A stretch of 63,226 bases of DNA from Gilliamella sp. App4-10 (GCF_001690495.1 NZ_LZGS01000026.1:1-63226); one strand, 5' to 3'. Positions 39,071 to 49,078 are shown, counted from the stretch's first letter. The notes: generated by a model from the sequence alone, not told the origin. Program-made: numbers and translations.

Positions 39071-41218
39071 TTGGACGAGATAAAAACATATTGGTTTTTA
39101 GGTGCAAAATTTAAAGGTAATAAGGACCAAACAGAGAATTTTATTAGTTCAGGTATCTGGCAAAATGGTTATGATAATAAACTTTTGGATAACGTAAAAT
39201 CTATTTCTGTTGGCGATAAAGTTGCCATCAAATCAACCTATAATCAAAAAATTAATTTACCCTTTGATAATAAAGGTCTGTTTGTTTCTGTTATGGAAAT
39301 TAAAGCGATTGGTATCGTAACGAAAAATCATGGTGATGGAAAATTGTTAGAAGTCGATTGGCAACAAACTAATCTGAATAAGAAATGGTACTTTTATACC
39401 TATATAAACACTATCTGGAGTGTTAAAAATGATAATTGGCTGAATAAACAATTAATTAATTTTGCATTTTATGATCAGCCACAAGATATTGATGCTTTTC
39501 GCAATGCTCCATATTGGAAATCTCGTTATGGTGACAACAACGATAATAATAAACCACTCTTAGAATGGATACCTTTTTATGAGGAAATTGCTGATAAGTT
39601 GTTAAGTTACCAAGATAAAAATAAAAGACTTAAACTGATGACTTTTATTAATCAGCTAGCTTTAGAGTTTAAACTATCCTATTTAATAGATAAAAATTTG
39701 CACGATATTTGTCCTTTTACTGTGCTGGGAACATTTAATAGAGGAAATGCCGAAGAAATCAGGAAAAACATTGCTCAAAAATGGGCTGAATTTTTTGATG
39801 TTAAGGAACCAGTACCGAATTCTTGGGAAGGAATACCATTATTAAATAATCAAATCTCTTGGTTTTTCACCAATTCAGAAAATCAGCAGCAAGAAATAGA
39901 TAATCTTTGGGATCTTTATTCTGTCGCTTTAAATTTTTCTAATATTGATGACAATTATCAAGAGGATTTTAAGCAAAAATTTGATTTGGCTATGGCGCAA
40001 CCTTATTGCTCTTGGCAACTAACCAATGGTTTATTTTGGATTCGTCCTAATGCTTATTTAGTGTTAGATAAAGTAACAAAAAGTTACTTAAGTCAGTATG
40101 TAGAAATTTTCAAAAATAAAAACTTAAGAAAAAGCGATTTCAGCGGTAATGATTATCTGAAATTGCTTGATGATTTAACTGTGAGGTTTGCTGATGAAAA
40201 TTTTCCTGTTCACTCTTATCCTGAACTTTATTTAACTGCATTGCGTAACAATGAAAATGCGATCTTAGATACTGATTATGAAGCTAAAGAGCGTTTAAAT
40301 AACCAAGATACTACTGAACCTTTAATCATAAAACAACCTTATACCCTAGATGACCTAATCAATGAGGGTTGTTTTGTTGATGAACAACAGTTGCAAGCCA
40401 TATTAAAGAGCTTAAAGTTGAAAAAAAATATTATTTTACAAGGCCCGCCAGGGACAGGTAAAACTTGGTTAGCTAAACGTTTAGCGAATATTATTGTTGG
40501 TTATAAAGATTCAAAGAATATCAAAGCCATTCAGTTTCATCCTAATATGTCTTACGAGGATTTTATCCGCGGCTATCGACCAACCAGTGATGGAAAATTA
40601 TCGCTGACTGATGGACCTTTTTTAGAGATAATTAATCAAGCAAGGAATGATGCTCAATCAAATTATGTTATTGTGATTGAAGAAATTAATCGTGGCAATC
40701 CAGCACAAATTTTTGGTGAAATGTTAACGCTACTTGAAGCTGATAAACGAAATCCAAATGAGGCATTAGAATTAACATACCAACACCAAAATGAAAAAGG
40801 CGTATTTATTCCAGCCAATCTTTATGTTATCGGCACTATGAATATTGCCGATCGTTCGTTAGCGATGCTCGATTTTGCTTTACGTCGTCGTTTTGCCTTT
40901 TACCATTTAAGTCCTCATTTTGGCGAAAATTGGCTCAACTATATGCAAGAAAAACACGCCTTTTCACCGCAACAATTACAAGATATAAAGCGCCGTATAG
41001 AGGCATTAAATCAATATATCAGTAATGATAGTTCACTCGGCAAGGCATTTACCATTGGGCATAGCTATTTTACCTGTTCTAACCAAAAAATGACTGCGCA
41101 AGATTGGTTTAAGCATATTGTTCGTTCAGAAATCGAGCCCCTATTAGAAGAGTATTGGTTTGGCGAGCCTGAAAAATTTAGCGATGCGATGAATATATTA
41201 TTAGGTAATGGACAATAA
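39071..41218 (+). CDS. mcrB: McrB-like restriction GTPase with EVE-like N-terminal domain
   Basis: 715 residues from a TTG start with AGGAA six bases upstream. The N-terminal 1-120 (TYWFLGAKF, FISSGIWQNGYD, VGDKVAIKS) resembles the EVE/PUA-like domain that reads modified bases in some McrB homologues. The AAA+ GTPase domain (about 440-640) has Walker A QGPPGTGKTWLA, Walker B YVIVIEEINRGNP, and the McrB signature NIADRSLAMLDFALRRRF. McrB translocates on DNA with McrC and cuts modified DNA. The base recognised is not shown. It overlaps mcrC by one base (TAATG). Confidence 0.93.
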   Translation: MDEIKTYWFLGAKFKGNKDQTENFISSGIWQNGYDNKLLDNVKSISVGDKVAIKSTYNQKINLPFDNKGLFVSVMEIKAIGIVTKNHGDGKLLEVDWQQTNLNKKWYFYTYINTIWSVKNDNWLNKQLINFAFYDQPQDIDAFRNAPYWKSRYGDNNDNNKPLLEWIPFYEEIADKLLSYQDKNKRLKLMTFINQLALEFKLSYLIDKNLHDICPFTVLGTFNRGNAEEIRKNIAQKWAEFFDVKEPVPNSWEGIPLLNNQISWFFTNSENQQQEIDNLWDLYSVALNFSNIDDNYQEDFKQKFDLAMAQPYCSWQLTNGLFWIRPNAYLVLDKVTKSYLSQYVEIFKNKNLRKSDFSGNDYLKLLDDLTVRFADENFPVHSYPELYLTALRNNENAILDTDYEAKERLNNQDTTEPLIIKQPYTLDDLINEGCFVDEQQLQAILKSLKLKKNIILQGPPGTGKTWLAKRLANIIVGYKDSKNIKAIQFHPNMSYEDFIRGYRPTSDGKLSLTDGPFLEIINQARNDAQSNYVIVIEEINRGNPAQIFGEMLTLLEADKRNPNEALELTYQHQNEKGVFIPANLYVIGTMNIADRSLAMLDFALRRRFAFYHLSPHFGENWLNYMQEKHAFSPQQLQDIKRRIEALNQYISNDSSLGKAFTIGHSYFTCSNQKMTAQDWFKHIVRSEIEPLLEEYWFGEPEKFSDAMNILLGNGQ

Positions 41219-42321
41219 TGACCACGATAAATAATCATCCGCTATTAACCAATACGACCGTTGCCAAAATACCAATTAGAAACATATGGCTACTTTTGCT
41301 CTATGCTTCTGATTATTATAAAACTGTAGGGCAAAAACAGAGAATAGAGCTAGAAAATAACCCTGAGGAATTAATGACGCTCGCTGCCAAACTATATTGT
41401 CAGGCAGCAAATAAATGGTTAATACATCACCTTGCTACAAATTATCAGCTCACAACAAAAGCACTTAATCGTGTCAGAGGAAAAATAGAGGTTTTAACTA
41501 CTCAGCGAAAGCAATTATTGGCAAAAGGTAAAATTCAATGTCGATATGATGATTTAACGATTGATACCCCTAAAAATCGCTATATTCATGCTGCGGCTCA
41601 TTTATTAGTAAAAAAATTAAACGATGCGAGCTTAATTGAACAATGTAGAAAAATCATTCATCAATTTACTGCGTTGAAGATTGGTCAAACAACGCATTAT
41701 TGCTATGAAAAGGAGCGTTTTAACCATGCAAATCTTAAAGATAATACTTTAATCTCTTTAGCAAAACTGATTTTTAGCTTGTCCATTCCCACTCAATTCC
41801 AAGGATTACATACCATTGAACAACTAAAAAAAACCGATCATTGGTTACGTGAATTATTTGAAAAAGCGATAGTTGGCTTTTATCGTGTAAATTTAGATCC
41901 TCGGCAATGGACTATTTATGCGGGTAAAAAATTAAATTGGCAATATAGCAATGTGACCGATAATATCACCGCCTATTTGCCAACTATGAAAACCGATTTA
42001 ATACTTGAAAATCGCAGTCATATGCAACGTTTAATTATTGATACTAAATGTACCTCAATTTTAAAAAAATCACGATTTAGACCTAACTCGTTTAGTAGTC
42101 ACCACCTTTATCAATTGTATGCTTATTTAAGAAGTCAGGAAAAAGATAGCGATCCTTTATCCGTTTGCGCCTCTGGCATGTTGCTATACCCGACTGTCGG
42201 TGTGACGGTTAATGAAAATATAACTATCCAAGGACATAAATTATCCTTTTGTACTATTGATTTAATGCAAGATAATAACACGATTAAAGATAGTTTACTG
42301 GCGTTATTACATGGTTTTTGA
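41218..42321 (+). CDS. mcrC: McrC nuclease subunit
   Basis: 367 residues, the McrC length. The N-terminal part has IPIRNIWLLLLYASDYYK and the RVRGKIEV segment. The C-terminal PD-(D/E)xK nuclease core has KTDLILEN followed by LIIDTKCTSI, then HLYQLYAYLRSQ. McrC stimulates McrB GTPase and carries the cleavage site. Together they form a type IV (modification-dependent) restriction system with no methyltransferase needed. It may target phage or foreign DNA carrying methylated or hydroxymethylated cytosine, as inferred from the family. Confidence 0.93.
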   Translation: MTTINNHPLLTNTTVAKIPIRNIWLLLLYASDYYKTVGQKQRIELENNPEELMTLAAKLYCQAANKWLIHHLATNYQLTTKALNRVRGKIEVLTTQRKQLLAKGKIQCRYDDLTIDTPKNRYIHAAAHLLVKKLNDASLIEQCRKIIHQFTALKIGQTTHYCYEKERFNHANLKDNTLISLAKLIFSLSIPTQFQGLHTIEQLKKTDHWLRELFEKAIVGFYRVNLDPRQWTIYAGKKLNWQYSNVTDNITAYLPTMKTDLILENRSHMQRLIIDTKCTSILKKSRFRPNSFSSHHLYQLYAYLRSQEKDSDPLSVCASGMLLYPTVGVTVNENITIQGHKLSFCTIDLMQDNNTIKDSLLALLHGF

Positions 42322-42476
42322 CTCGTGCTAATTCAGATTTTATCATTTTTACCTGATTTTAATTCTAACTATTGTTTAGCAAAAATCCAATTTACCAAGC
42401 CCAAATAAACAATCTGAAATCGCTATTTTTTCTAAAATAGCTTAGTATAATTTTATTGATTTTTGTTGGCTAATTT

Positions 42477-43442
42477 ATGATGAACAGATCCTCAAATCAT
42501 TTAACCATTAAAGATATTGCCAAGCTTTGTGGGGTGAGTAAATCGACGGTTTCACGGGTGATTAATCATGATCCAATGGTGAAAGCAAGTACCCGCGCCA
42601 ATGTGATGGCAATCATTGAACAGCATCAATTTACGCCGTCGAAATCGGCTAGGGCGATGCGTGGCTATGGGAATAAAGTGATTGGGATTATTGTCACTCG
42701 GCTTGATTCACTGTCTGAAAATCAAGCGGTGCAAAGCATGTTGCCTATTTTTTACCAGCAGGGTTATGATCCGATCATTATGGAAAGTCAATTTAGTACC
42801 GCCAAAGTTAACGAACATTTATCCATGCTCAAAGACAAGCAAGCTGATGGCGTTGTTATCTTTGCCTTTACAGAGCTTGAGCAGTCATTATTATCCGTCT
42901 GGCAGGATAAAAGTGTGGTGATTGCACGAAAATTCCCAGCACATACTTGTATTTGTTATGATGATGTGGGCGCAGTTAAAATGTTATTGGCTCATTTATA
43001 TCAATCGCAACAACATCAAAAGATTGGTTATATTGGGGTTGAGCAACAAGATCAAACCACTGGCGCACGGCGTTATCAAGCCTATGTGGATTTTTGCCAG
43101 CAATATCAACTTAACCCAAATGCGGTTTTAGGGCCATTAAGTTACCGTTCAGGCTATGAGCTTGCCGAGTTTGTGTTAGTACAAAATCCATCGGCTATTG
43201 TTTGCGCAACCGATGCCATTGCGTTGGGGTTAAATAAATACTTACACGAAAAACAGCTTAAACATATTACCGTTGCCAGTATTGGCAATAGTGAGCTACT
43301 GAGTTTTCTTTTTCCTAAAACATGTGCGGTTGAACTGGGCTTTGATCAAGCCGGTCGCTATGCGGCGCAAGCGTTACTTAATATGTTACAAAATCATCTT
43401 GAGTTTAAAAGTATTACCGTTCCTTGCCGATTAATAAGTTAA
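42477..43442 (+). CDS. treR: Trehalose operon repressor TreR
   Basis: 321 residues, LacI family. The N-terminal helix-turn-helix with LTIKDIAKLCGVSKSTVSRVIN is followed by the hinge and a periplasmic-binding-like domain. Many segments match E. coli TreR, for example FTPSKSARAMRG, NKVIGIIVTRLDS and FPKTCAVELGF. TreR represses treBC and is released by trehalose 6-phosphate. It sits just before treB, with a palindromic operator between. Confidence 0.95.
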   Translation: MMNRSSNHLTIKDIAKLCGVSKSTVSRVINHDPMVKASTRANVMAIIEQHQFTPSKSARAMRGYGNKVIGIIVTRLDSLSENQAVQSMLPIFYQQGYDPIIMESQFSTAKVNEHLSMLKDKQADGVVIFAFTELEQSLLSVWQDKSVVIARKFPAHTCICYDDVGAVKMLLAHLYQSQQHQKIGYIGVEQQDQTTGARRYQAYVDFCQQYQLNPNAVLGPLSYRSGYELAEFVLVQNPSAIVCATDAIALGLNKYLHEKQLKHITVASIGNSELLSFLFPKTCAVELGFDQAGRYAAQALLNMLQNHLEFKSITVPCRLIS

Positions 43443-43484
43443 TTTCAACCATGGTTATTTAATTTGTGCTTATTTCATCCTAAT

Positions 43485-43502
43485 TTGTGATATAAATCAC
43501 AA
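43485..43502 (+). promoter_or_regulatory. CRP-cAMP site upstream of treB
   Basis: TTGTGATATAAATCACAA has perfect TGTGA and TCACA half-sites with a six-base spacer. It is placed before treB, as expected of a catabolite-controlled PTS operon. Confidence 0.85.
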
Positions 43503-43506
43503 AAAA

Positions 43507-43518
43507 GGGAACGTTCCC
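43507..43518 (+). promoter_or_regulatory. TreR-type operator
   Basis: GGGAACGTTCCC is a perfect 12-bp palindrome with central CG, the form used by LacI-family regulators. It follows the CRP site by four bases and lies between treR and treB. Confidence 0.82.
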
Positions 43519-43633
43519 ATTTATTAATTTAGCAATTCAATCTATGCTTAATTTCAATCAAAAAAACAGCCAGATTATTGATAAAAATAAAATGATGTCG
43601 GCTGCGTTTTTACCGATAAAAGGGGATGTTATT

Positions 43634-45061
43634 ATGGCTACAGATTTAAAAATAACCACAGAATCAATCGAGCAACTAATCGTTTTTGTTGGTGGCAGTA
43701 AAAATATTGCGAGTGTCACCCACTGTCTGACAAGGTTAAGGTTTGCGCTAGTTGATCCCAAGGCGGCTAAAATTGATGCCATCGAGGCATTACCCTTTGT
43801 CAAAGGGTGTTTTATTAATGCTGGGCAGTTTCAGGTGATTATTGGTACTAATGTCGATCGTTATTACAAAGTACTTATTCAACAATTAAATCTAAATGAG
43901 ACAAGCAAAGAGCAGACCAAAACCGCAGCCAAACAAAATATGTCGGTTTTTGAAAGGTTGATTTCTAATTTAGCCGAAATCTTTATCCCCCTATTACCAG
44001 CTTTAATCGCGGGTGGATTATTACTGGGGCTGCGTAATGTCATTGGCGATATGCCATTTATTGATAACAAGCCTCTTACCGAAAGTTATCCCTGGTTAGC
44101 GCCGATCTATAGCCTGCTTTGGCTACCTTGCGAGGCGATTTTCCACTTTTTACCGGTTGCCATTTGTTGGTCAACCACAAAAAAAATGGGGGGCTCGCCG
44201 GTGCTTGGTATTGTGCTTGGCATTACGTTAGTTTCACCCCAGTTAATGAATGCTTATGATCTTGGAAGCAAAATTCCCGAAGTATGGGATTTTGGTTGGT
44301 TTACGATTGCTAAAGTCGGTTATCAAGCGCAGGTGATTCCATCGATTTTTGCAGGGCTGGCACTTGGCTGGATCGAAACTCATTTACGCAAAATCGTTCC
44401 TGACTATTTAAATTTGGTGATTGTACCTATTATTGCGTTAATTACTTCGGTCTTTTTAGCCCATTTTATTTTAGGTCCAGTGGGGCGAATGTTAGGCAAT
44501 GGCATGGCCGATATTGTTAAATATTTAATGACGGGACATTATGCCTTCATTGGCGCAGCCATTTTTGGTTTTATCTATTCACCACTGGTGATTACCGGTA
44601 TTCATCATACAACGCTCGCAATTGATTTGCAGATGACCAATAGCATGGGCGGAACACCAATCTGGCCCATTATCGCTCTATCCAATATTGCGCAAGCCTC
44701 GGCAGTTGTGGGTATTATCTTGGTCAGCAGAAAACAAAAAGAACGTGAAGTGTCAGTGCCAGCGGCGATATCGGCCTATTTAGGGGTAACCGAACCCGCC
44801 ATGTATGGCATCAATTTACACTATAAGTTCCCGATGTTATGCGCGATGATTGGCTCGGCGTTAGCGGGATTAATCTGTGGTTTAGCCGGAGTGTTGTCTA
44901 ATGGGATTGGCGTTGGGGGATTACCGGGAATATTAACCATTAAGCCGATATATTGGACGATTTATGCCTTTGCTATGTTAGTGGCAATTGTGGTGCCAAT
45001 TGCTTTAACCTCAGTAGTTTACAAGATAAAACTGAAAAAAGGCACGTTAAATATTCGCTAA
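43634..45061 (+). CDS. treB: PTS trehalose-specific EIIBC component TreB
   Basis: 475 residues from the ATG at 43634, with AGGGG ahead. The open frame reaches back to 43544 without an equivalent ribosome site. The EIIB domain (1-85) contains the phosphocysteine (SVTHCLTRLRF). The EIIC domain (about 115-465) has about ten membrane helices, with the family strings LPALIAGGLLLG, MGGTPIWPIIALSNIAQ and GVTEPAMYGINL. It takes up trehalose as trehalose 6-phosphate. A separate EIIA (Crr-type) must come from elsewhere. Confidence 0.97.
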   Translation: MATDLKITTESIEQLIVFVGGSKNIASVTHCLTRLRFALVDPKAAKIDAIEALPFVKGCFINAGQFQVIIGTNVDRYYKVLIQQLNLNETSKEQTKTAAKQNMSVFERLISNLAEIFIPLLPALIAGGLLLGLRNVIGDMPFIDNKPLTESYPWLAPIYSLLWLPCEAIFHFLPVAICWSTTKKMGGSPVLGIVLGITLVSPQLMNAYDLGSKIPEVWDFGWFTIAKVGYQAQVIPSIFAGLALGWIETHLRKIVPDYLNLVIVPIIALITSVFLAHFILGPVGRMLGNGMADIVKYLMTGHYAFIGAAIFGFIYSPLVITGIHHTTLAIDLQMTNSMGGTPIWPIIALSNIAQASAVVGIILVSRKQKEREVSVPAAISAYLGVTEPAMYGINLHYKFPMLCAMIGSALAGLICGLAGVLSNGIGVGGLPGILTIKPIYWTIYAFAMLVAIVVPIALTSVVYKIKLKKGTLNIR

Positions 45062-45152
45062 GTAATACTAAGCAATACACAATACATAGTAACAATTCGC
45101 CATTGTATAAACAAAACGGTGGGCGATTAACTGATTAACAAAAGAGAATACA

Positions 45153-46826
45153 ATGAACAAAATCAATATTCCTTGGTGGCAAAATGGTACTGTTTATCAA
45201 ATTTATGTCAAAAGCTTTCAAGCCAGCGGCACAAGCCCAACGGGTGATCTACAAGGTATTATTCGGCGCTTAGATTATTTACAAACGCTGGGGATCAGTG
45301 CGATTTGGTTAACCCCAATATACCCTTCCCCACAAATTGATAACGGTTATGATGTATCAGATTATTATGCTATCGACCCAAGCTATGGCTCAATGGCTGA
45401 TTTCGAGTTACTGGTTAAACAAGCGCACCAGCGTGGGATCCGAATTATGATGGATATGGTGTTTAATCATACGTCAACCGAGCATCCTTGGTTCAAAGCC
45501 GCTTTAGATAAAAGCAGCCCTTATCGCTCCTTTTATATTTGGAAAGATGCTAAAGCTGATGGCTCAGAGCCTAACAATTGGCGCTCAAAATTTGGCGGTA
45601 AAGCATGGCAATGGCATGAACCATCAAGGCAGTACTATTTGCACTTATTTGCGAAAGAGCAAGCTGATCTCAACTGGGAAAACCCAATTGTTCGCAACGA
45701 AATCAAAAAAGTGTGTCAATTTTGGGCCGATAAAGGGGTAGATGCCCTCAGACTGGATGTGATTAATTTAGTCTCGAAACAGCAAGATTTCCCTGATGAT
45801 GATAACGGCGATGGACGACGATTTTATACCGATGGACCTCGAATTCATGAGTTTTTACAAGAGATCAGCCGTGAAGTATTTCAACCCAAGCAACTTAAAA
45901 CTGTGGGCGAAATGTCATCCACCACATTAGTAAACTGCCAAAAATATGCCAATTTAGATGGTAAAGAGTTGACCATGACCTTTAATTTTCATCATCTCAA
46001 AGTCGATTACCCCAATGGGAATAAGTGGTGTTTAGCCAAACCAGATTTAATTGAACTTAAAAACATTATCGGTTACTGGCAAATGGGCATGCAAGGTAAG
46101 GCGTGGAATGCGATTTTTTGGTGTAATCATGATCAACCACGCATCGTCTCACGCCTTGGCAATGAAAGCCAATATCACACACAATCCGCTAAAATGTTGG
46201 CGATGCTACTGTATGGTTTACAAGGCACACCTTATCTTTATCAAGGTGAAGAAATTGGGATGACAAATCCTCATTTTACCGATATTTCACAATATAAAGA
46301 TGTTGAAAGTCTTAACATCTATCAAGAAAAAATAGCAGATGGTATGTCTAAAGCAGAAATTTTAGCTATTCTAGCCAGCAAATCCAGAGACAATAGCCGA
46401 ACGCCCATGCAATGGGATAGTTCCGCCAACGCTGGCTTTACGCAAGGTGAGCCATGGATTGAGGTTGCTAACAATTATCCACAAATTAATGTTAAAGCGG
46501 CACAAGATGATCCTGATTCGGTGTTTTATTGCTATCAAACCTTAATTAAATTACGCAAAGAATATCCGATCTTTATTTTTGGCGATTATCAAGACCTCAC
46601 CCCCAATATTGCCGATTATTGGGCTTATGTGCGTCGTTCGGAGCAGCAACAACTACTCGTGATAACCAATCTGACCGATAAAACGTTAACATGGTCATTA
46701 CCAAAATCGTTACAACACTTAAACTGGCAACGGTTATTGGGTAATTACCAAGATAGTCCTCTGTTAGGTGTTGAAATAAGGTTAAGACCTTATGAAGCCA
46801 TGTATTGGTTACACCAAGCGGATTAA
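45153..46826 (+). CDS. treC: Trehalose-6-phosphate hydrolase TreC
   Basis: 557 residues (E. coli 551), GH13 family. The catalytic nucleophile lies in VDALRLDVINLVSK and the acid in KTVGEMSST. Conserved His/Asp are in WCNHDQPRIVSR and MDMVFNHTSTEHPWF. TreC splits trehalose 6-phosphate into glucose and glucose 6-phosphate. It is 91 bases after treB and ends with a terminator hairpin, closing the operon. Confidence 0.97.
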   Translation: MNKINIPWWQNGTVYQIYVKSFQASGTSPTGDLQGIIRRLDYLQTLGISAIWLTPIYPSPQIDNGYDVSDYYAIDPSYGSMADFELLVKQAHQRGIRIMMDMVFNHTSTEHPWFKAALDKSSPYRSFYIWKDAKADGSEPNNWRSKFGGKAWQWHEPSRQYYLHLFAKEQADLNWENPIVRNEIKKVCQFWADKGVDALRLDVINLVSKQQDFPDDDNGDGRRFYTDGPRIHEFLQEISREVFQPKQLKTVGEMSSTTLVNCQKYANLDGKELTMTFNFHHLKVDYPNGNKWCLAKPDLIELKNIIGYWQMGMQGKAWNAIFWCNHDQPRIVSRLGNESQYHTQSAKMLAMLLYGLQGTPYLYQGEEIGMTNPHFTDISQYKDVESLNIYQEKIADGMSKAEILAILASKSRDNSRTPMQWDSSANAGFTQGEPWIEVANNYPQINVKAAQDDPDSVFYCYQTLIKLRKEYPIFIFGDYQDLTPNIADYWAYVRRSEQQQLLVITNLTDKTLTWSLPKSLQHLNWQRLLGNYQDSPLLGVEIRLRPYEAMYWLHQAD

Positions 46827-46835
46827 GCAGGCAAT

Positions 46836-46866
46836 ATGGGCTATCAATAAAAGCTGGCCCATTTTT
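46836..46866 (+). terminator. Terminator after treC
   Basis: ATGGGC / GCCCAT stem with a 15-base loop followed by TTTTTA, 10 bases past the treC stop. Confidence 0.75.
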
Positions 46867-47200
46867 ATGTATGATAATTGCCGATTTTTAATGACAATAT
46901 GTTGATTTATTTAATTAAAATTCCATTTAAAAATTAGACTAAAAAGTTATAATATTATGTTTAAAAAATGGATAAATCTAAAAAAATAAAGAGGAATGAT
47001 GATGGAAGATAAAATAGCGTTGTAAAATATCCACGCTATTGAAAATAGTTTAGCAATGAAGTTTCTTGAAGAATATGTCGCTCATTTACTTGCTGAAGAT
47101 CGTGATGCTATTCCCCATACAGGTATTTATATTGAAGTAAAAGAAGAGATATGACGTCGTCCACAAGCAATGGATGTAGGTCTTTTTTGGACATTTTTAA
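46867..47200. other. Gene-free stretch before the IS remnant
   Basis: About 330 bases. A fragment of protein-like frame (EDKIAL, then FLEEYVAHLLAEDRDAIPHT) with stops suggests more decayed DNA, but I cannot assign it. IS ends were not found. Confidence 0.4.
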
Positions 47201-48041
47201 TATCCTGCTTATGGTCAACATCGGGTCGCCAATCAACTCCATCAAAAAGGCATATTGGTGTCAGGGAGTAGTGTACGTTCAATTTGGCTACGTCACGATT
47301 TAGAAAGTTTTAAAAAACGCCTAATCACCCCTAGAAATCAAAGTGGTGCAAGATAGATGTGTGCTCACATAAAATCAATTACAAGCCCTCGAAAAAGCCA
47401 AAGCATCACGAGAAGCGCATGGCGAAATTGAGACCCATCATCCAGGTTATTTATGTGCACAAGATACCTATTATGTGGGACATATTAAAGGGATGGGGAA
47501 AATATACCAACAAACAGTCATTGATACCTATTCCAGACATGCTTTTGCTAAAGTCTATACCGAGAAAAACAGTCTCATCGCTGCCGATATGCTCAATGAT
47601 AAAGTGCTGTCTTTTTTTGATAGTGAACAAATACCGCTTTTACGCATTCTTACAGACCGAGGAACGGAATATAATGGTCATAAGTAGAGCCATGCTTATG
47701 AACTGTATCTTAATCTAGAAGATATTGAACACACCAAGACCAAAGCCTATAGCCCTCAAACTAACGGTATTTGTGAGCGATTTCATAAGACGATGAAAAC
47801 AGAATGTTATGATGTTTTATTTCGACGTAAGATTTACACGCAATTGAGTGAAATACAAACCGACATTGACCAATAGCTTGAATTTTACAACCGAGAAAGG
47901 ATACATTCTGAAAAATATTGTTATGGAAAAACACCATGGCAAACGTGGAACGGGGCAAAAGGGTTGGTTAAGAAAAAGCAATTGGAGAACTTATTTTGTG
48001 CATCGGACACTCATTTTGTTAAAATGAATGCCGGTGAGTAA
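47201..48041 (+). pseudogene. Decayed IS481-family transposase
   Basis: Pieces of a DDE transposase run in two frames. First is PAYGQHRVANQLHQKG to ESFKKRL (about 47201-47360). The second frame, from about 47373, has ETHHPGYLCAQDTYYVG, DTYSRHAFAKVY, ILTDRGTEYNG, SPQTNGICERFHKT and YGKTPWQTW. The catalytic Asp, Asp and Glu can all be seen. In-frame TAG codons at 47685 and 47874 and the frameshift near 47360 kill it. No terminal inverted repeats or target duplication were found. It marks the boundary between the trehalose operon and the T6SS locus. Confidence 0.88.
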
Positions 48042-48115
48042 TATGTGTCTGTCAGATTAAATTTGAGCTACTACGGCGAGATATGGCCATTTTCTATCCA
48101 GAAAAAACACACTCA

Positions 48116-48544
48116 CTATGTGTAACGTGGAGCTTTACGTATATATTTAAGGCGCGCTTTGCCGTCAGACATAAAATAGGTCCCATATTTGACCAGCGCC
48201 CCCTCTTTGAAATGACAAACTAGTTCATAAGCTAATACCATGGTGTCAGTATTTTGTTCATCAATATTAATTTTAATCGATGCCAATCTTGGTTCATATT
48301 TTAATAACGTTTGTTCAATTGCCCTCATCAAAATATAGGCAGATGAGGGCAAAGCCTGAAAGATTGTTGACATATCAGGTAAACCATAGTCTGGCAGGTG
48401 TTTTATAGCGCCAGCTCGGCTATTTAAAATACGCTCAATATTATCCATCACGCTGATAATGGTCTGTTCATTCTCAGGCACATCATCAACCGCTATGCCT
48501 GACTCAAAATAACCGTAAAGCTGCTCGTAAAGTGAAGCGCTCAT
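48116..48544 (-). CDS. tssE: T6SS baseplate protein TssE
   Basis: 142 residues of the gp25/gpW (lysozyme-like fold) family. The N-terminal half has VMDNIERILNSRAGAI and PDYGLPDM, the usual TssE marks, and the C-terminal half has FKEGALVKYGTYFMSDGKARL. TssE is a baseplate wedge piece that touches the sheath. It is the last gene of the minus-strand tss block, overlapping tssJ by four bases. Confidence 0.93.
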   Translation of the reverse strand: MSASLYEQLYGYFESGIAVDDVPENEQTIISVMDNIERILNSRAGAIKHLPDYGLPDMSTIFQALPSSAYILMRAIEQTLLKYEPRLASIKINIDEQNTDTMVLAYELVCHFKEGALVKYGTYFMSDGKARLKYIRKAPRYT

Positions 48545-49059
48545 TTATTTTCTTCCACCAATCTAATTGTATATTGACTTGCGATTATTTCGCGAGGTTT
48601 AGTGATATTTAAATCGCCTCGTTTTAACACTATCCGCCAGTTATTCTCTTTTATGTTCGGCTCTTTATAAAGTGCAGCGATCCCTACCGCTTTAGCCTGC
48701 TTATGAAATGGAGCATCAATAGAAATAGCCGTATTGGGTTTTAGTACTATTTCTTTACTTTCAAGCAATGATTCTTTTAATATATCACTATCTTGATCAA
48801 CTAACTCTTGATAAGAAACAGAGTTAAATGCGTCAGCTTTTTTTAATTGATAAATACGGATAACAACAGGCGAGGAGTGTCCATCATCATCCATATTTAA
48901 TTCAGATCTTGCCATAATATCTAAATGCAATGCTCTTACATCCCATGTAAAAATAGAGTTGCTTAAATCGACCGCCCTTTCCGAGGCGCTTTGTGCAATA
49001 CCACATCCCGTTAGCCACAGAGATAATAAGATAGCAGTAAATACAGTAATTATTCTCAT
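48541..49059 (-). CDS. tssJ: T6SS outer membrane lipoprotein TssJ
   Basis: 172 residues with a lipoprotein signal peptide ending in lipobox LTGC (Cys19). The body has VVIRIYQLKKADAFNSVSYQELVDQD-type sequence (about 50-75), VLKPNTAISIDAP and AVGIAALYKEP, matching TssJ/SciN. It anchors the TssL-TssM complex to the outer membrane. It sits between tssG and tssE. Confidence 0.92.
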   Translation of the reverse strand: MRIITVFTAILLSLWLTGCGIAQSASERAVDLSNSIFTWDVRALHLDIMARSELNMDDDGHSSPVVIRIYQLKKADAFNSVSYQELVDQDSDILKESLLESKEIVLKPNTAISIDAPFHKQAKAVGIAALYKEPNIKENNWRIVLKRGDLNITKPREIIASQYTIRLVEENK

Positions 49060-49078
49060 ATTTATTTCCTTTTAAGTG

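Noticed and set aside
38868-39083. 71-codon open frame before mcrB
   Set aside because: Composition is that of random AT-rich DNA (Ile, Asn, Tyr, Lys), there is no ribosome site, and it overlaps the mcrB start.
43544-43633. 30-codon extension of TreB
   Set aside because: It carries no ribosome site and is not shared with TreB proteins. The ATG at 43634 has AGGGG ahead and the standard N-terminus.
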